NCBI GenBank assembly: GCA_021234535.1
Contig: SFZH01000008.1
Coordinates: forward strand, 7,510,897-7,574,896
Direction: 5' to 3'
Length of the DNA: 64,000 nucleotides
DNA from: Stichopus chloronotus
Lineage: Eukaryota; Echinodermata; Holothuroidea; Aspidochirotida; Stichopodidae
The notes under the pieces are model-generated. The model had not been told where the DNA came from, did no database searches, and worked only from the letters and a program-made list of their open reading frames with translations. Below are positions 60,657 to 64,000 of this stretch, piece after piece. The position numbers were made by a program, and so were the translations under genes. The stretch's first letter is position 1; every line of letters starts with the position of its first letter.

Positions 60657-61178
60657 TTATCGGCAGTAAACCTTTAATAAATTATCTTTACATGTGTCTT
60701 TAAGTGAACTCAGACTTGAACAATTTTTAAGAGAATTGTCACGTGAATTCCAGAGTTCAACACCTGAAAGAAGAAATGCAGAATTGTTTTTGTTTTGTTC
60801 CAACGTATGGTTGTTTATAATTGCACCGTTGTTTGGTATTACTTCTTTGGTCAGATCCGCCCTCTATTGACTATGATTTAAATTAACTTTGTAAATTCGG
60901 AGGTAGGTTTTATGGTAGGCCTCATACATAAACGAACTTGTCTGTGGAGAAATAACATCGAACAGCTTCAAGTTTCGTAGTTTGCTGAAAAGCTGAGTAG
61001 TATGTGCTAAATAATGAACACCGCCAATGATTCTAATGTCCTTTCTCCTGTTACAAGGAACTAATGTACAGGAAATTGCTGTTTGATTTGTAAGTTGATA
61101 CCATAATGGTCCTACTTTTCCATTAATGTACCATAGTGAAACAAAATCAAGTGAAGCGCCATTATACAGCTGCAGCAT
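60657..61178 (-). mobile_element. Decayed non-LTR retrotransposon, C-terminal part of reverse transcriptase ORF
   Basis: One minus-strand frame runs from 61178 to the stop at 60657-60659, broken once by TAG at 60864-60866. It reads RRKDIRIIGGVHYLAHTTQL, FSKLRNLKLFDV and SFMYEAYHK. After the stop it reads FLLSGVELWNSRDNSLKN and SSLSSLKDTCKDNLL. This order, a xxIRII...HYxxHTxxLFxKLxxLxxxDV block, an FMY block, then G.xLWNS...SL..FK..L at the very end, is typical of the region after the RT domain in L2/CR1/Jockey-like elements. The polymerase motifs themselves are missing, so it is a 5'-truncated dead copy. Confidence 0.7.
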
Positions 61179-61617
61179 GTTCTTTGGTCCACTTCACTTC
61201 CTTGGTCTTCAAACTGCATTTAATTAAATAAATAGATCTATTACAAGTAACGTGATTAATATCACCAAATGCCGACAGTTGCTGTTGGGGGAACGTCTCT
61301 TTCATATGGGAACCTTTTTATAGGAAATCAGGTTGACGACTTTTAATACGAAACTCTGAGTGAAGTGGCCGTACATTTTTTTTTGTTCAATGCTCCTTAT
61401 TTGCAATACCCTGAGTACCAAGATATCGAGGAACCATAATGTCTCCCTCACACCCCCCCCCCCCCCTCCTGTAAGGATTTTATTCCATTGCAGATGATGT
61501 GAAACAATAAATCATTCAAAGTAATTGTGGAGGACTCGACTACAGGTAACCGTAGAAAATGGAATAAAGACCCCACACAGTAGGGATAGGCACTTAATTG
61601 TCTCTCTTAATGATTTC

Positions 61618-61686
61618 TGTGTGTGTGTGCGTTTTTTTTTTTTTCGTTTTTTTGTTGTTGTTGTTGATGTTGTTGTTTTTTTGTTT
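61618..61686. repeat. (TG)n, poly-T and (TTG)n simple repeat
   Basis: TGTGTGTGTG, then T-runs and TTGTTGTTG. A 146-codon plus-strand frame with a run of Phe and Val over this tract is a product of the low complexity. Confidence 0.85.
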
Positions 61687-63477
61687 GTAAATATGCTTAG
61701 TCCCGGCGATGTGTGGTCACCCAAGGAAGGTAACGTTCCTGTGCTTTCTTCTACCACCGATTGTCACCTTATCTGTTGTACTTCATGGTGGTGGAGAGGG
61801 GGGAGGGAGGGAATAGACTTGATTTTCCCGATTAATATTGGAAGAGTGAATTATCTATGGGAAGGGTTACTTCTTTTATCTTCACTTAATGATAACTCCG
61901 AAGTGAAATCTCTAGAAATGTTTTTTTTTTTTTTGGAAATTCTGATTTTGTCGTGTCTAAGTTAAATTTCACTGGCTTATATCTCTCCCGGTTCCGACAC
62001 TATATCTGTTTGGAAATACAATAACAAAGGCCACCCTTTCAGGCCCCTTATTTCCAGCATATTTATGGAAAGTTGGGTACCTAGTTTTACCAAAACGACC
62101 GAGGACGCGTACTGTGAGAAATGTTAAGATACAGGTAGAATTGACGGTATCTTTTCCTGTGATTGCGTTGGTAGATTACCGGTTACCCTAAAGCATTTAA
62201 CTTCCTTGATTTGTGCATGTTGTTATGTGTTTTAATTACTCTTTTGAAGTTAGTTTCTTGGTAAACCGTAACAAATTCAATGACGTACGTAGTGAAGGGG
62301 CTTTCCTCAAGCGGTGTGTATGGAAATCCTGTCACGCTAAGCGTTGCCCTGTAACCTGACTTTAGGTGGCGCTGCAGATAAACTTCAGAAGCAGTATCTG
62401 AATTATGAACGTGTTGTTTTGAAGTTCCCTCACCGGTGCCGACTCTTTTCACAGGCTGCGCCACGTATGGGTTTATACTGTAAAAGATGCAAAGATGAGA
62501 TTTTCGTCACGTACAAATGTAAGACGTTAGACCCCCGACCCACTCCCAACCCACTTTTGAAATGCTGACTGGAGTGCTCTCAATACCATGATCTCGTGTT
62601 ACCTATCGTTCTGACAGAAGATTCTTTTGAGAGATGATATTTTAAAGTTCATATTTTCATCACCACTCCAAACTTGAGGGCATGTCTGTAGGCTATGGCG
62701 AATCTGCGGATGACCAACTTTAGCATGGTGTGTTGATTTATGTACACGTAAAGTGAGTATATTTCTCAGTGGCGGATGTAAGATTTGGCAGTGTGGATGG
62801 GGGGGAGGGGGGGGGAGGCAGACATGGGTGGAAAACGCTGCAGGGAAGCCATAAGGCTTTAATGGGAAATTTGTGTATCATCAGGAGGAAAATCGTGTCA
62901 CTTAAGGGAAATATACCCTTATTTTTACAGACATTTTAAAAGAAATTGTGGAAAATTTAATTTCCCAGGAGTAACGTTTTTTGAGGCACTGGTGGCAGGA
63001 GACAGTGATTTCTATACAAGAGTGAATAGGAATTGGTGTATTTTTTTTACAAGCAACTCTCTATATTTGCCAAATTGTGCAATGATTTATGCTTTTACTT
63101 GTATGTAATGATGACTGCAGGGGAAAAAAAACAAAGTTTTGGCTTTAACAAGAAAAATCCCACTAGTCCTAGCGTCCGGAGTAAGCCTTACTGTGGCCCA
63201 TATGAGCCATAATTTATATCAGAATGTATATAGTCGGCAAATAATTTCAAGACATTGGAAATATTAAAAATATCGTTTATGTACAGTATATAAATAGCTT
63301 ACAGCCAATATATATAGAACCTTATATGGTACTCCACAATTTACATCACAAAAGCTAGATTCCATATTATTTAGTCGCTACACACTGTTTTCCTTTGTAG
63401 AATAGCTTGATAACCAGTCATAAATTACTCCACGAATTCCATAGTGTAATTTAGAGTGAAAACATTAATTGCATTGG

Positions 63478-63535
63478 TAGGATAAATAAACAAATAAAAA
63501 CTAAACAAATAAATCAATAAATAATACACAGAACA
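63478..63535. repeat. AT-rich (AAAT/AAAC)n simple repeat
   Basis: Repeated AATAAATAAACAAATAAA-like units. Confidence 0.8.
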
Positions 63536-64000
63536 TGCAAAAAGAATAACGACCTTTTTTTACCTCGATTGAATCCTGAGTGACAGTAAAATAGAATATA
63601 TTGTTGATATCATACTTAGGCCCACTGCAGGTTCACAGTATCGGAAATAAATGTTATGATTCTTTTGAACTTCTTGTTGGTAACAATTTTTCGTTACGGA
63701 GCTAGCTATTATCCTTCCATCCAAAGACCAACAGTTTATGACGTAATGTGGGTTTGGTCATGGAGCTCCATGGTTTGGTTTAGAGTGTGGCTATTGATTT
63801 GGGTTAAATCTTCCTTCCTGATGATTTCAGCCGATATGGAAAAGTTTCGATCATAAACCCTACAAATGCGTGAGTGGGCGCATGGTGCATTGATCGGTTT
63901 TTTGCTTAATGTAGTACTCGGGGTTGTGTTTTCAGGTCTGGCTAAGTTGGATTTGTGATGTTCGTACTATAACACACCCAGTGGATACTTTTTTGATTGG

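Larger units (their letters stand above)
61179..64000. other. Right end of window: no gene recognised
   Basis: The stretch 62080-62580 is less AT-rich with several CG dinucleotides (for example GGTGGCGCTGCAG) and could be the edge of a promoter or first exon of a gene beyond the window. No homology supports this. Confidence 0.3.

Noticed and set aside
61525..61965. 146-codon plus-strand frame
   Set aside because: It is carried by a TG/T/TTG simple repeat giving runs of Phe and Val.

Overview
The window is animal nuclear DNA. It is AT-rich, genes are split into short exons with GT/AG introns, and intergenic and intronic DNA is full of degraded repeats. No bacterial operon, CRISPR array, rRNA or convincing tRNA was seen. 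Protein similarity, and many TAGGCCTA- and TACTGTAC-type words, suggest an invertebrate deuterostome, most likely an echinoderm; this placement is inference.

Two protein genes are supported, arranged head to head. On the minus strand, from about 30.0 kb to beyond the left edge, is the orthologue of the deubiquitinase USP5 (isopeptidase T). Fourteen coding exons can be placed from the start codon at 29992 to 972, with every splice phase matching. They cover the N-terminal zinc-finger-like domain, the ZnF-UBP domain (C190, C193, C210, H223), the catalytic Cys box (C326) and the Asp box (D422). The UBA domains and the His box lie off the left edge. On the plus strand, from about 30.4 kb to 51.8 kb, is the orthologue of CDCA3 (Tome-1), with an MGxxxS start, four DPRSP...RTP repeats (human has two) and a C-terminal KEN box.

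The human USP5 and CDCA3 genes are also divergent neighbours on 12p13, so the pair looks like an ancient linkage with a shared promoter of about 0.4-0.5 kb. That promoter holds a YY1-type word over the USP5 start codon, and a CCAAT box, a CHR-like TTCAAA and a MYB-like AACGG on the CDCA3 side. Both products act in the ubiquitin system: USP5 takes apart unanchored polyubiquitin, and CDCA3 is an APC/C substrate and an adaptor linked to mitotic entry.

Each gene has one internal exon whose ends fit in different frames and would be repaired by dropping one base (USP5 exon 14 and CDCA3 exon 3). Because all other junctions are intact, single-base indels in the assembly or allele are the simplest explanation.

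The rest is mostly repeats. They include a probable hAT-type non-autonomous element with hairpin arrays near its ends (32659-33501), a MITE with 22-bp terminal repeats (39568-39922) and a diverged sister copy. There is also a 165-bp near-perfect hairpin (19646-19810), a 560-bp inverted-repeat element beside the promoter (29164-29723), and a dispersed repeat interrupted by a second element (27510-28620). Others are two copies of a GGGAAAATTGTCC-type minisatellite and a decayed non-LTR reverse transcriptase tail (60657-61178). From 51.9 to 64 kb no gene was recognised.
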